64,000 nt of DNA from Streptomyces sp. NBC_00878 (GTDB lineage Bacteria; Actinomycetota; Actinomycetes; Streptomycetales; Streptomycetaceae). Numbering within the stretch: the stretch's first letter is position 1; each line of letters begins with the position of its first letter. This document shows, one piece after another, positions 1 through 9,077 of this stretch. The notes under the pieces are model-generated. The model was not told the origin of the DNA and did no database searches. It worked only from the letters and a program-made list of their open reading frames with translations. The translations under genes and the position numbers were made by a program. Location of the stretch: assembly GCF_026341515.1 (NCBI RefSeq), contig NZ_JAPEOK010000001.1, positions 7,874,001-7,938,000 on the forward strand, in the 5' to 3' direction.

Positions 1-1
1 C

Positions 2-3001
2 CGCTGGGAGACCCGCCGCCTCGACGCCCGCCGCGCCCGCCTCACCGCGGCCCTCGCCCTCGGCAGGGCCGAACAGTCCCTGCCCGACCTCACCGCCCTC
101 TGCGACGCCCACCCCCTCGACGAGCCCCTCCAACTCCTGCGCCTGCGCGCCCTGCGCGACGCGGGCCGCACCGCGGAGGCACTGGCGGGCTACGAGTCCC
201 TGCGACAACTCCTGGCCGACCGCCTCGGCACCGACCCGGGACCCGAACTGCGGTCGCTGCACGGGGAGTTGCTGCGCGGGGAGGCCAGGGGAACCGGGGA
301 GGCCGGTGACCGCGGGCACCACGGCCATCGCGGACACAACGGCCACTGGCAGACGCCGTACGGCCACACGCCCGGGCCCACCTCCTTGTCCGGGCCCACC
401 TCCTCGTCCGGGCCCGTTCCCTCGTCCGGGCCCGTTCCCACGCCCGGGCCCGCTCCCGCGTCCGGTAGTCGCGACCGTGCCGCGCCCCTCGGGAACCTCC
501 GCGCCCGGCTCACCTCCTTCGTCGGCCGGGACACCGACCTGGAGACCATCCGCGGGGACCTCGCGGCCGCCCGGCTCGTCACCCTGCTCGGGCCCGGCGG
601 GGCGGGCAAGACCCGGCTGTCGCAGGAGGCGGGCGAGAGCGTCGCCGCGGCCCTGCCCGACGGGGTGTGGCTGGCCGAGCTCGCGCCCGTCGACGACCCC
701 GAAGCCGTGCCCGAGGCCGTGCTCACCGCCGTCGGCGCGCGCGAGACCGTGCTGTACGGCGCCGGCGCCGAGGCCATCCGGGCAGCGGGCAGCGACCGGC
801 ACGACGACCCCGTGGACCGGCTCGCCGAGCACTGCGGCAAGCGCCGCATGCTGCTCGTCCTCGACAACTGCGAGCACGTCGTCGACGCCGCCGCCCGCCT
901 CGTCGAGCAGCTTCTCGCACGCTGCCCCGGACTGACGGTGCTCGCCACGAGCCGTGAACCCCTCGGCGTACCGGGGGAGTTGCTCCGGCCCGTGGAGCCG
1001 CTGCCCGAGCCGAGCGCGCTGCGGCTGCTCGCCGACCGCGGGGCCGCCGCCCGGCCCGGGTTCCGGGTCGAGGACGACCCCGCGGCGTGCGCCGAGATCT
1101 GCCGCCGGCTCGACGGGCTGCCGCTGGCCATCGAGCTGGCCGCCGCCCGGCTGCGGATGTTGACACCGCGTCAGATCGCCGACCGGCTCGACGACCGCTT
1201 CCGGCTGCTCACCTCCGGCAGTCGTACCCTCCTGCCCCGCCAGCAGACCCTGCGGGCGGTCGTCGACTGGTCCTGGGACCTCCTCGACGAGGACGAACGG
1301 GAGGTCCTGAGCCGGCTGTCGGTGTTCGCCGGCGGCTGCGACCTCGCGGCGGCCGAGGCGGTGTGCGGCCCGGTCGCGCTGGAGGCGCTGGGCTCGCTCG
1401 TCGACAAGTCCCTGGTGGTGGCGGCCCCTTCGGGCGCCGGCGGCATGCGCTACCGGCTCCTCGAAACCGTCGCCGAGTACGCGGGCGCCCGCCTCGACGA
1501 GGCAGGCCGACGGCGTGCCACCGAGCGCGCGCATCTGACGTACTACCGCGAACTCGCCCGTACCACCGACCCGTTGCTGCGCGGCCCCGGCCAACTCGCC
1601 GCCATCGAGCTGCTGGAGCGCGAGTACGAGAACCTGCGCACCGCCCTGCGGCACGCCCTCGCCGAGCGAGACGAACAGGAAGCCCTCAGCCTCGCCCTGT
1701 CGCTGGTCGGGTACTGGCAGATGAGGGACGTGCGCATCGAGGCGCGCAACTGGTGTGCCGAGGTCATGGCCCTGGGCCCCGACCCCTTCACCGCCCCTCT
1801 GCGCCGCGCCGCCCCGGTCCGGGAGCGCTGCACAGACGTCCCGCCCCCGCTGACCGGCGAACTCCTGGCCGAGGCCCGGCGCGGCGTCCACCTCGCCCAT
1901 CTCGCCTGCATGGACACCGAGTTGGAGGCCTGGGAGTCACCGCGGGCCAAGGAGAAACTGCGCCTGATCGGTGAGGTCTACGAGCCCGGCTTGCCGCAGA
2001 CCTGCCGGTCCCCGGGCATGCTCTGGTTCTACGCCGTGATACTGACCGGCAACGTGGACCGGCTGCCCACGATCCTCGACGCCTGCGTCCACACCTGCCG
2101 TACCACCCCCGGCATGGAGTGGGAGCTCGCCGCCACGCTCCAGATGCGTGCCAACCTCCTTGCCAACCGCAGCGACTGGGCCGGGGACGCCTCTCGTGAC
2201 GCCGACGAGTCGCTGGAGATCTTCGCCCGCCTCGGCGACGTCTGGGGCACCGCCGAGGCGCTGTCCGCGCGCGGCGAGGCCCGGGAGCGGGTCGGCGAGT
2301 ACGCGCTCGCCGCCAAGGACTACGCGGCGGCCACCGAGCAGGCCGAACGGCTGGGCGCCCGCGGCCAGGTGGCGGTGTTGCAGGCCCGGCTCGGCAGCGC
2401 GCTCATCGAGGCGGGCGAGGCCGAGCGGGGCGAGCGGCTGCTGCGCGAGGTGATCGAGCGCCGGGACGGCTCGGGCAACGAGGCCATGCCCGCCGCCCGG
2501 ATGTTCCTCGCGGGCCGACTCGCCACCACCGGCCGGGTCGACGAGGCGCGCGAGCAACTGGTGGTGCTGCGTGAGGAGTTCAGGGCCTCCCACTTCATGA
2601 TCTTCGATGCCTTCATCCTCGGCGGGGAGGCCTGGCTGGAGGCGGTCGCCGGCGACTACGAGCTCTCCCTGGACAAGATCCGGCAGGCACTCGTGCGGGC
2701 CGCCGACCCGCTGTCCAAGGCCATGGCCCCGCACATGGGTCCCCTGTACCTGGCCCTCGCCGCGATCAGCCTCGCCGAGGTCGACGGCGGCCGCCGGGCC
2801 CGCGACGGCGCCCGCTGCCTCGGGGCCTCCGTGGCGAAGCTGCTGCCGGGCCACTGCACGACGTCCACGGAGCGCGAGGTGTACGAGCGGGGCGAGCGGC
2901 ACACCCGCGCGGTACTCGGCGACGCGGCGTACGAGGCCGCGTACGCGGAGGGCGGCGGCCTCTCCCTGGAGGAGGCCACCGCCCTGGTGTGCGGACCCTG
3001 A
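2..3001 (+). CDS. SARP/AfsR-type regulator: BTAD + NB-ARC ATPase + TPR-like region (5' truncated)
   Basis: The frame is open from base 2, so the gene begins upstream of the window and only its last 999 codons are seen. The first ~90 visible residues are the end of a bacterial transcriptional activation domain (RWETRRLDARRA..., LRALRDAGRTAEALAGYE, LGTDPGPEL). A Gly/Pro/Ser-rich linker with tandem SGP units follows. Next comes an STAND/NB-ARC ATPase with Walker A GPGGAGKT near visible residue 200, Walker B LLVLDN near 285, and the GLPLAIELAAARL motif. The C-terminal half is helical and TPR-like. The upstream DNA-binding winged helix is presumably outside the window. Family members are cytoplasmic ligand- or nucleotide-gated transcription activators, often of secondary metabolism; no biosynthetic cluster is visible downstream, so the target is unknown. 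The ATG at 269 lies inside the protein and is not the start. Confidence 0.9.
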   Translation, partial: RWETRRLDARRARLTAALALGRAEQSLPDLTALCDAHPLDEPLQLLRLRALRDAGRTAEALAGYESLRQLLADRLGTDPGPELRSLHGELLRGEARGTGEAGDRGHHGHRGHNGHWQTPYGHTPGPTSLSGPTSSSGPVPSSGPVPTPGPAPASGSRDRAAPLGNLRARLTSFVGRDTDLETIRGDLAAARLVTLLGPGGAGKTRLSQEAGESVAAALPDGVWLAELAPVDDPEAVPEAVLTAVGARETVLYGAGAEAIRAAGSDRHDDPVDRLAEHCGKRRMLLVLDNCEHVVDAAARLVEQLLARCPGLTVLATSREPLGVPGELLRPVEPLPEPSALRLLADRGAAARPGFRVEDDPAACAEICRRLDGLPLAIELAAARLRMLTPRQIADRLDDRFRLLTSGSRTLLPRQQTLRAVVDWSWDLLDEDEREVLSRLSVFAGGCDLAAAEAVCGPVALEALGSLVDKSLVVAAPSGAGGMRYRLLETVAEYAGARLDEAGRRRATERAHLTYYRELARTTDPLLRGPGQLAAIELLEREYENLRTALRHALAERDEQEALSLALSLVGYWQMRDVRIEARNWCAEVMALGPDPFTAPLRRAAPVRERCTDVPPPLTGELLAEARRGVHLAHLACMDTELEAWESPRAKEKLRLIGEVYEPGLPQTCRSPGMLWFYAVILTGNVDRLPTILDACVHTCRTTPGMEWELAATLQMRANLLANRSDWAGDASRDADESLEIFARLGDVWGTAEALSARGEARERVGEYALAAKDYAAATEQAERLGARGQVAVLQARLGSALIEAGEAERGERLLREVIERRDGSGNEAMPAARMFLAGRLATTGRVDEAREQLVVLREEFRASHFMIFDAFILGGEAWLEAVAGDYELSLDKIRQALVRAADPLSKAMAPHMGPLYLALAAISLAEVDGGRRARDGARCLGASVAKLLPGHCTTSTEREVYERGERHTRAVLGDAAYEAAYAEGGGLSLEEATALVCGP

Positions 3002-3008
3002 CACGCAC

Positions 3009-3040
3009 GGCCTTGGCCCGGGGTCAGCCGGGCCAAGGCC
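3009..3040. terminator. Bidirectional terminator hairpin
   Basis: A perfect 13-bp stem (3009-3021 with 3028-3040) and a 6-nt loop lie between two convergent genes, the SARP-type regulator and the ABC permease. There is no T-tract, as is common in Streptomyces. Confidence 0.75.
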
Positions 3041-3066
3041 CCTCAAGCCCCCCAGGCACTGGGGAG

Positions 3067-3912
3067 TCAGCTCTTCGTACGGAACTTGTGGATCGCGACC
3101 GGCGCCATCACCGCCGTGATCGCCACCGACCAGCCCAGCGTCACCCACAGGTCGTGCGCGACCGGGCCGCCCACCATCAGCCCGCGGGCCGCGTCCGCGA
3201 GCGTGGACAGCGGGTTGTAGTCGGTGAACGCCTGCAGCCAGCCGGGCATCGACGCCGTCGGCGCGAAGATCGACGAGCCGAACTGCAGCGGGAACAGCAC
3301 CAGGAAGCCCATCGCCTGGACGGACTGCGCGTTCTTGAGGATCACGCCCAGGGTGAGGAACACCCACATGATCGACGAGGCGAACACCGCGGCCAGCCCC
3401 ACGGCCGCGAACAGACCGGGCCAGCTGTTGATGTCGAACCCGACCAGGACGGCGACGATCATCAGCACGGTCGTCGCGAACAGCATCCGCACCAGCTCCA
3501 CGGAGACCTTCGCGAACAGCACCGAGCCGCGCCCGATCGGCAGGGACCGGAAACGGTCCATGACTCCGCTGTTGAAGTCCTGGCTGAAGCCGGTGCCGAC
3601 GCCCTGGGACAGCGTCATGCTCATCATCGCGATCATGCCGGGGATCACGTACTGCACGTACCCGTCCTGGCCGCCGCCCAGGGCCTGCCCGATCGAGCCG
3701 CCGAAGACGAACACGAACAGCAGGGTGAAGACGACCGGCATCAGCAGCGCGTCGAACATCGACTCGGGGTCCTGCCGGATCCACAGCAGGTTGCGACGGA
3801 CGAGGGCGCCGGTGTGGCGCAGATGACCGCGCAACGGGATACGGCCGTCCGCCTTGAGGTCGGCTTTGACGTCGGTCTTGGCGTCGGGGGCGGAAAGAGT
3901 GGTGGCGCTCAT
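3067..3912 (-). CDS. ABC-2 type transporter permease (DrrB-like)
   Basis: 281-residue integral membrane protein. A charged N-terminus is followed by the typical ABC-2/DrrB pattern: RRNLLWIRQDPESMFDALLMPVVFTLLF, then further hydrophobic segments and a long periplasmic-type loop. The ATG at 3912 overlaps the stop codon of the upstream ATPase gene (ATGA), so the two are translationally coupled. This also rules out the longer in-frame ORF that runs back into the ATPase gene. It is the membrane half of a two-gene exporter of the daunorubicin-resistance type; substrate unknown, probably a lipophilic compound or drug. Confidence 0.9.
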   Translation of the reverse strand: MSATTLSAPDAKTDVKADLKADGRIPLRGHLRHTGALVRRNLLWIRQDPESMFDALLMPVVFTLLFVFVFGGSIGQALGGGQDGYVQYVIPGMIAMMSMTLSQGVGTGFSQDFNSGVMDRFRSLPIGRGSVLFAKVSVELVRMLFATTVLMIVAVLVGFDINSWPGLFAAVGLAAVFASSIMWVFLTLGVILKNAQSVQAMGFLVLFPLQFGSSIFAPTASMPGWLQAFTDYNPLSTLADAARGLMVGGPVAHDLWVTLGWSVAITAVMAPVAIHKFRTKS

Positions 3913-4934
3913 ACGGCGACCTCCTCGCGGTCGGGGGCGGGCGTCACGTCCAGCGGGGCACTGGCGCGGTGGCCGGTGAGGGACAGGAACACCTCGTCCA
4001 GGCTGGGCAGTTCGGTGGTGATGGAGGAGAGCGTGATGCCCCGCGCGATGACCGCGCCGACCACGGCGGTCAGCTGCTCGTCGCTGAGGATCGGGACCAG
4101 GACGGCACCGCGCTCGGTGTCCACGGTGGAGGCGGCGAGCCCGGTGATGCCCAGCTCGTCGAGCGCGGCGGCGAGGGGCCGCAGCTGCAGCGGATCGACC
4201 GGGCGGACCCGCAGGGTGCGGCCGCCGACCTTCGCCTTCAGCTCCTCGATGGCGCCGCCCGCGATGACCTTGCCGTGGTCCACGACGGTCAGCTCGGAGG
4301 CGAGCTGCTCGGCCTCCTCCATGTACTGGGTGGTGAGCAGGACGGTGACCCCCTCGCCGACCATGCGCTTGATCTCGGTCCACACCTCGTTGCGGGTGCG
4401 CGGGTCGAGGCCGGTGGTCGGCTCGTCGAGGAACAGCACGGCGGGCTGCCCGATCATCGACGCGGCCAGGTCCAGCCGCCGCCGCATTCCCCCGGAGTAC
4501 GTGCTCGCCGGACGCTTGGCGGCGTCGGTGAGCGAGAAGCGCTCCAGCAGTTCGTCGGCGCGGGCCCGGGCGTTCTTGCGCGGCAGGTCGAGGAGCCGGC
4601 CGATCATGTAGAGGTTCTCCCAGCCCGGGAGCTTCTCGTCGACGGAGGCGTACTGCCCGGTGAGACCTATCACCCGGCGCAACTGCCGCGGCTGCCGTAC
4701 GACGTCGTAGCCGACGACGGTCGCCTGCCCGGCGTCGGGGGAGAGGAGGGTGGACAGGATCCGTACGAGGGTGGTCTTGCCGGCCCCGTTCGGCCCGAGC
4801 ACACCCATCACGGTGCCCTCACGCACGTCCAGGTCCACGCCGTCCAGTGCCTTGGTCTCGCCGTAGTGCTTGACCAGCCCCCGTACGGAGACGGCGGCGT
4901 TTCCGCCGCTGGGGTTCTTGTCGATTCGCGTCAT
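3909..4934 (-). CDS. ABC transporter ATP-binding protein (DrrA-like)
   Basis: 341 residues from ATG 4934 (MTRIDKNPSGG). The in-frame extension to 5057 is low-complexity, lies in repeated DNA and is unlikely to be translated. Walker A GPNGAGKTT, signature YSGGMRRRLDLA, Walker B AVLFLDEPTTGLD and the switch histidine region (LLTTQYMEEAEQLA) are all present. The C-terminal ~80 residues resemble the DrrA-type regulatory extension. It energises the coupled permease downstream by ATP hydrolysis at the inner membrane face. The weak ribosome site GGCGG precedes the chosen start. Confidence 0.92.
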   Translation of the reverse strand: MTRIDKNPSGGNAAVSVRGLVKHYGETKALDGVDLDVREGTVMGVLGPNGAGKTTLVRILSTLLSPDAGQATVVGYDVVRQPRQLRRVIGLTGQYASVDEKLPGWENLYMIGRLLDLPRKNARARADELLERFSLTDAAKRPASTYSGGMRRRLDLAASMIGQPAVLFLDEPTTGLDPRTRNEVWTEIKRMVGEGVTVLLTTQYMEEAEQLASELTVVDHGKVIAGGAIEELKAKVGGRTLRVRPVDPLQLRPLAAALDELGITGLAASTVDTERGAVLVPILSDEQLTAVVGAVIARGITLSSITTELPSLDEVFLSLTGHRASAPLDVTPAPDREEVAV

Positions 4935-5015
4935 GCCGCCAAGGTGCCACCCGCCACCGACAAACCACCGACACGCTGCCGACAGCACCGACAGCACCGA
5001 CAGACTCCCGACGAA

Positions 5016-5064
5016 CACCGCAACCATCAGAGCACCGCAACCATCAGAGCACCGCAACCATCAA
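5016..5064. repeat. 17-bp tandem repeat, three copies
   Basis: CACCGCAACCATCAGAG is repeated head to tail (5016-5032, 5033-5049, then a partial copy to 5064). Short ACCGACAGC iterations lie just before it (about 4979-5003). The array sits in the leader region of the minus-strand ABC operon, about 80-130 bp upstream of the ATPase start. Confidence 0.85.
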
Positions 5065-5128
5065 TTGAGGAACCACGACGGCGAGCAACCACGTCCGCGA
5101 GAGCGGCGCCGGTTCAGGCGCAAAAAGA

Positions 5129-5164
5129 GGCAGCCCGCCGACGGGGGAAGATCGGCGGGCTGCC
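5129..5164 (-). terminator. Rho-independent-like terminator of panB
   Basis: A perfect 13-bp GC stem (5129-5141 / 5152-5164) with a 10-nt loop lies 16 bp past the panB stop. On the minus strand it is followed by CTCTTTTTG, a rare clear U-tract for this genome. Confidence 0.9.
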
Positions 5165-5179
5165 TGGTGCCACAGTGGA

Positions 5180-6046
5180 CTAGTGGACGGAGTGCTCCTC
5201 CAGAGGGAACGTTCCGCCGACGACGTCGTCGGCGAAGGCCTTCGCCGCGTCGCCCATGACCTCACGCAGATTGGCGTACTGCTTCACGAACCGAGGCATC
5301 TTGCCGCCGGTCAGCCCCAGCATGTCCGTCCACACCAGAACCTGTGCGTCCGTGTCGGGCCCTGCCCCGATCCCGACCGTCGGAATGTGCAGGACCCGCG
5401 TCACCTCGGCCGCCAGCTCCGCCGGCACCAGCTCCAGCACCACCGCGAACGCCCCCGCGTCCTGCACGGCCTTGGCGTCCCGCAGCAGCTGCTGGGCGGC
5501 TTCCTCGCCGCGGCCCTGGACGCGGTACCCCATCGAGTTCACGGACTGGGGGGTGAGGCCGATGTGCGCCATCACCGGGATGCCGGACTCCACGAGCAGC
5601 TCGATCTGGCGGTGCGACCGCTCGCCGCCCTCCAGCTTCACCGCCCCGACCCCGGCCTCCTTCACCAGTCGCGTGGCCGAGCGCAGGGCCTGCACCGGTC
5701 CCTCCTGGTACGACCCGAAGGGGAGGTCGCCGACGATCAGGGCGCGCGAGGTGCCCCGTACGACGGCGGCCGAGAGCATGGTCATCTCGTCGAGGGTGAC
5801 GGGTACGGTCGTCTCGTACCCGAGGTGGCAGTTGCCCGCCGAGTCGCCGACGAGCATGACCGGGATACCGGCCTCGTCGAAGACGGACGCGGTCATCGCG
5901 TCGTACGCCGTGAGCATCGGCCACTTCTCGCCGCGCTCCTTGGCGGTGGTGATGTCGCGGACGGTGATGCGACGTGTGCCCTTGCCGCCGTACAGCGCCC
6001 TACCGCTGCTGTCGGTGGTCTTCTGGGCAGCCGAAAGCTGCGTCAT
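5180..6046 (-). CDS. panB: 3-methyl-2-oxobutanoate hydroxymethyltransferase (ketopantoate hydroxymethyltransferase)
   Basis: 288 residues from ATG 6046, which has AGAAGGAG eight bases upstream; an ATG 21 bases earlier lacks a ribosome site. PanB transfers a hydroxymethyl group from methylene-tetrahydrofolate to 2-oxoisovalerate, the first committed step of pantothenate/CoA synthesis in the cytoplasm. Family motifs are visible in order: TAYDAMTASVFDEAGIPVMLVGDS (metal-binding Asp), DLPFGSYQ, VKLEGG, VMAHIGLTPQS, GIGAGPDTDAQVLVWTDMLG and PRFVKQYA. Length matches the family. It is transcribed alone, with a strong terminator downstream. Confidence 0.97.
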   Translation of the reverse strand: MTQLSAAQKTTDSSGRALYGGKGTRRITVRDITTAKERGEKWPMLTAYDAMTASVFDEAGIPVMLVGDSAGNCHLGYETTVPVTLDEMTMLSAAVVRGTSRALIVGDLPFGSYQEGPVQALRSATRLVKEAGVGAVKLEGGERSHRQIELLVESGIPVMAHIGLTPQSVNSMGYRVQGRGEEAAQQLLRDAKAVQDAGAFAVVLELVPAELAAEVTRVLHIPTVGIGAGPDTDAQVLVWTDMLGLTGGKMPRFVKQYANLREVMGDAAKAFADDVVGGTFPLEEHSVH

Positions 6047-6131
6047 CGCAACGGCTCCTTCTGTCATCTCGAGGCGCCCTGACGGCGTCCCCGGATCCTC
6101 TCCATGGTGGCACCTCGTGCCAGGGAACGGC

Positions 6132-6320
6132 TAGGGCCTGTCCGGCGGATCACGTCGGAGGATAATCACGGCGCCTGGTAGGCACGGCTGAGCGGGGTCT
6201 GGTGCGTGCAGCTGCAAGGCGGAGGAGGGAGTCGACGCGGAGCGTCGGCGAGTGACGACAACGCGGCAGATGGGCGTGCCAGACCCCGCGTCTCCGGCGT
6301 GATCCGTCGGACAGGCCCTA
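6132..6320. mobile_element. MITE-like element with ~29-bp terminal inverted repeats
   Basis: The left end begins TAGGGCCTGTCCGGCGGATC (from 6132). The reverse complement of the right end (to 6320) begins TAGGGCCTGTCCGACGGATC. About 29 bp match with two mismatches. An inner pair (GCGGGGTCTGG near 6193, CCAGACCCCGC near 6281) extends the symmetry, so the transcript would fold into one long interrupted hairpin. There is no coding capacity. It lies between divergent panB and the MFS gene. The ends resemble those of non-autonomous insertion-sequence derivatives common in Streptomyces, but I cannot assign the parent IS. Confidence 0.75.
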
Positions 6321-6380
6321 GGGGGCACTCGCCCTGCAGGGCTCCCCACTTTCTCGTAAGGTCTCGGTAAAGGGTTTACA

Positions 6381-6399
6381 ATACGAGACGGTCTCGTAT
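6381..6399 (+). promoter_or_regulatory. TetR-type operator overlapping the MFS exporter promoter
   Basis: A 19-bp palindrome (ATACGAGAC-G-GTCTCGTAT) sits 25 bp before the MFS start. It directly abuts a -10-like hexamer TACAAT (6377-6382), so a bound repressor would cover the transcription start. A degenerate half copy (TCTCGTAAGGTCTCGGTA, 6352-6369) precedes it. The TetR gene two genes downstream is the likely ligand. Confidence 0.8.
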
Positions 6400-6423
6400 C
6401 GAATCTCTCTTAGGCTCTTCTCC

Positions 6424-7998
6424 ATGACAACTCCCGCCGTTCCCGCCTCCCGCATACCGGAAGCCGTGCACCGGCGCCGCTGGGCGATCCTCGGTGTCCT
6501 GATGCTGAGCCTGCTGATCGTCGTCCTGGACAACTCGATCCTGAACGTCGCGATCAAGACCATCTCGACACCCGCTCCGACCGGCCTGGGGGCCACCCAG
6601 AGCGAACTCGAATGGGCCATCAACGCCTACACCCTCGTCTTCGCCGGTCTGCTCTTCTCCGCGGGCCTCCTCGGTGACCGGCTCGGGCGCAAGAAGGTCC
6701 TGCTCGGCGGACTCGTCGTCTTCGGTGTCGGCTCGGCGCTCGCGGCCTTCTCCGGCACACCGGTCCAGCTCATCGCGTTCCGCGCGGTGATGGGCCTCGG
6801 CGCCGCCTTTGTGATGCCGGCCACCCTCGCCGTCCTGATGAACGTCTTCGAGCGCGACGAACAGCCGAAGGCCATCGGCATCTGGGCGGGCGGCGTCGGC
6901 CTCGCCATCGCCATCGGGCCGATCACCGGCGGCGTACTCCTCGACCACTTCTGGTGGGGGTCCGTCTTCCTGATCAACGTGCCGATCGTCCTCATCGCGC
7001 TGGCCCTGATGGTCTGGCTCGTCCCCGACTCGCGCGACCCGAAGCCGGGCCGGATCGACCCGGTGGGCGTGGTGCTCTCCGTCATCGGGCTCGTCCTGCT
7101 CGTCTACGGCATCATCAAGGGCGGCCAGCTCGCCGACTTCACGGACCCCACGGTCCTCGCGACCATCGGCGCCGGACTCGCCGTACTCGTCGGCTTCGTG
7201 GTGTTCGAGAAGCGCAGCAGCCACCCGTCGATCGACGTCACGTACTTCAAGGACAAGGTCTTCTCGGCGGCGATCAGCGCCATCGCGCTCGTGTTCTTCG
7301 CGCTGATGGGCGTCACCTTCTTCGCCGTCTTCTACACCCAGAGCGTGCGCGGCTACTCGCCGCTGCAGACCGGCCTGCTGATGCTGCCGCTGGCCGTCGC
7401 GCAGCTCGTCTTCGCGCCGCGCGCCCGGCTGGTCGTGGACCGCTTCGGCAACAAGGCCACCACCACCGGCGGCATGCTCCTGATCGCCGCCATGCTGGCC
7501 GCGTTCGCCACGCTGGAGGCGGACACGCCGATCTGGATCCTGGAGGTCATCTTCTTCCTGATGGGCACCGGCATGGCGCACATCATGACGCCCACCAGCG
7601 TCGTGATCATGCAGGCCCTGCCCCGCGAGAAGGCCGGCTCCGCCTCCGCGCTCAGCAACACGTTCCGCCAGGTCGGCGGCGCCCTCGGCATCGCCGTACT
7701 CGGCTCGGTCCTGTCCGCCGCGTACCGCTCGGGCATCGAGGACAAGCTGCCCGCCGCCGCCCGGCACACCGCGGGCGAGTCGATCGAGGCGACGCTCGGC
7801 TTCGCGGCGAAGCTCGGCCCGCAGGGTGACGCCCTCGTCGGGCCGGCCCACGACGCCTTCCTGCACGCGATGCATGTCACCGCCCTGTGCGGCGCGGGCG
7901 TCGCCGTCGTCGGCGCGGTGGTCGTGGGTCTGTTCCTGCCGGGCCGTACGCCGGCCCCGGACGAGCGGGAGACGGAGTTGGTGAGCGCGGACCAATGA
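6424..7998 (+). CDS. MFS drug exporter, DHA2 (EmrB/QacA) family, 14 TM segments
   Basis: 524 residues. The first TM segment carries [13 protein letters not shown], the DHA2 motif D1. Motif A is [10 protein letters not shown] and motif C lies around [24 protein letters not shown]. About 14 hydrophobic segments are visible, typical of proton-coupled multidrug exporters. The ATG has no strong ribosome site, so the transcript may have a short leader. A palindromic operator overlaps its promoter and a TetR gene follows at 8201, the usual self-contained efflux/repressor pair. Substrate not predictable. Confidence 0.93.
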   Translation: MTTPAVPASRIPEAVHRRRWAILGVLMLSLLIVVLDNSILNVAIKTISTPAPTGLGATQSELEWAINAYTLVFAGLLFSAGLLGDRLGRKKVLLGGLVVFGVGSALAAFSGTPVQLIAFRAVMGLGAAFVMPATLAVLMNVFERDEQPKAIGIWAGGVGLAIAIGPITGGVLLDHFWWGSVFLINVPIVLIALALMVWLVPDSRDPKPGRIDPVGVVLSVIGLVLLVYGIIKGGQLADFTDPTVLATIGAGLAVLVGFVVFEKRSSHPSIDVTYFKDKVFSAAISAIALVFFALMGVTFFAVFYTQSVRGYSPLQTGLLMLPLAVAQLVFAPRARLVVDRFGNKATTTGGMLLIAAMLAAFATLEADTPIWILEVIFFLMGTGMAHIMTPTSVVIMQALPREKAGSASALSNTFRQVGGALGIAVLGSVLSAAYRSGIEDKLPAAARHTAGESIEATLGFAAKLGPQGDALVGPAHDAFLHAMHVTALCGAGVAVVGAVVVGLFLPGRTPAPDERETELVSADQ

Positions 7999-8056
7999 GC
8001 TAGGGCCAATTGAGCTCGGGCTGATGGAACTCGGGCTGATTGAACTCGGACCACTG
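7997..8056. repeat. 15-bp tandem repeat, four units
   Basis: Four degenerate units of the form GARCTCGGGCTGATK start at 7997, 8012, 8027 and 8042, directly after the MFS stop codon. They fill part of the gap before the TetR gene and are probably non-coding. Confidence 0.8.
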
Positions 8057-8200
8057 AGCGCGGGCGTTGAGCCGTACGGCGGGATTCGGCCCATCTGGGA
8101 CGGCGGTGATCCAGCGTCTCGTACAGCGGAGACAATCGACGGGGCGACCGGCCCGAGCGCGGGCCGGTGGAACAGCGGTACGGAAGGGCGGAGCGAGGAC

Positions 8201-8830
8201 GTGGGCGTCGCGGAGCGGGAGGCGGGGGCGGCAGGTGAGGGCGGGGCCGCCAGGGGGCGCCCACGCAGCGAGGCGGTGGAGCGCGCGATCATCGAGGGCG
8301 TCATGAGGCTGCTGGAGGAGGGCGTCCCGCTCGCGGACATCTCCATCGAGCGGATCGCCCGTATCGCCGGTGTGGGAAAGGCCACCATCTACCGGCGGTG
8401 GAGGGGCCGCGAGGAGCTCTTCTGCGACGTCCTGCGCACCGCGGAACAGCCCGACCCCGAGTTGCCCGGTGTCTCCATGCGCGAGGACCTGATCATCCTG
8501 CTCGAATCACTGCGTCAACGCGGCCTGGCCAACCGCTCGTCGGTGATCCTGCACAACGTTCACGCGCAGATGAAGAGCAGCCCCAAGCTGTGGAAGGTGT
8601 ACCACTCGGCCGTCATCGAACCGCGCCGCCGGATGACCCTCGACGTGCTGCGCCGCGGCCGGCGGAACGGCGAGATCCGCGCGGACATCGACCTCGAACT
8701 GATCAACGACATCTTCACCGGCCCCATGCTCGTACGCTCCGTCGTCCGCCCGGACGCCGAACTGGAGGAGGGCCTGTCCGAACTGATCGTCGATACGGTC
8801 CTGGAGGGGCTGCGGCCCGGCCGCCCCTGA
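8201..8830 (+). CDS. TetR/AcrR family transcriptional repressor
   Basis: 209 residues from GTG 8201; an in-frame ATG at 8024 would add 59 residues of repeat-derived low-complexity sequence and is rejected. The N-terminal helix-turn-helix reads ISIERIARIAGVGKATIYRRWRGREELFCDVL, a standard TetR domain. The C-terminal ligand domain is TetR_C-like (SSVILHNVHAQMKSSPKLWKVYHSAVIEPRRRMT). Same strand as and 200 bp downstream of the MFS exporter, so it is likely the local repressor acting at the 6381-6399 palindrome. The start codon is only moderately certain. Confidence 0.88.
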   Translation: MGVAEREAGAAGEGGAARGRPRSEAVERAIIEGVMRLLEEGVPLADISIERIARIAGVGKATIYRRWRGREELFCDVLRTAEQPDPELPGVSMREDLIILLESLRQRGLANRSSVILHNVHAQMKSSPKLWKVYHSAVIEPRRRMTLDVLRRGRRNGEIRADIDLELINDIFTGPMLVRSVVRPDAELEEGLSELIVDTVLEGLRPGRP

Positions 8831-8833
8831 GGT

Positions 8834-8857
8834 GCAGCTGAGCCATGGCTGAGCTGC
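8834..8857 (+). terminator. Imperfect hairpin after TetR gene
   Basis: An 11-bp inverted repeat with one mismatch (GCAGCTGAGCC / GGCTGAGCTGC) starts 3 bp after the TetR stop. It is a plausible terminator. The rest of 8858-9077 shows no gene. Confidence 0.5.
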
Positions 8858-9077
8858 GGTGTGTCGGTGGTTCCCGACTTGAGAGCGCCCAACGGCCCAG
8901 GGAATGTGAGCGGTTCGTCACAGAAAAGCTTCGTCATGCGCACAAACGGAACTCCCCACCTCGGCTCGCTCGTCCTCGTGCCCATACGGCCGTCATGCGA
9001 CGGCGAGAGTGAACGCGATCATCCCCTAGGGTCGTACCCGCGGGGATGGTGGCACGGCAGTTGGTGAGGCGACGCGT

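Noticed and set aside
2..3001. Biosynthetic gene cluster because of the SARP, LAL and TetR regulators
   Set aside because: No polyketide, peptide, terpene or tailoring genes are found next to any of them; the regulators are scattered among core genes.
8024..8200. N-terminal extension of the TetR protein from ATG 8024
   Set aside because: The first residues come from the 15-bp tandem repeat and add 59 residues not typical of TetR; GTG 8201 gives normal length.
6376..8388. 670-codon minus-strand frame opposite the MFS exporter
   Set aside because: Shadow frame; would cover the promoter, the operator and the TetR start, and has no recognisable domain.
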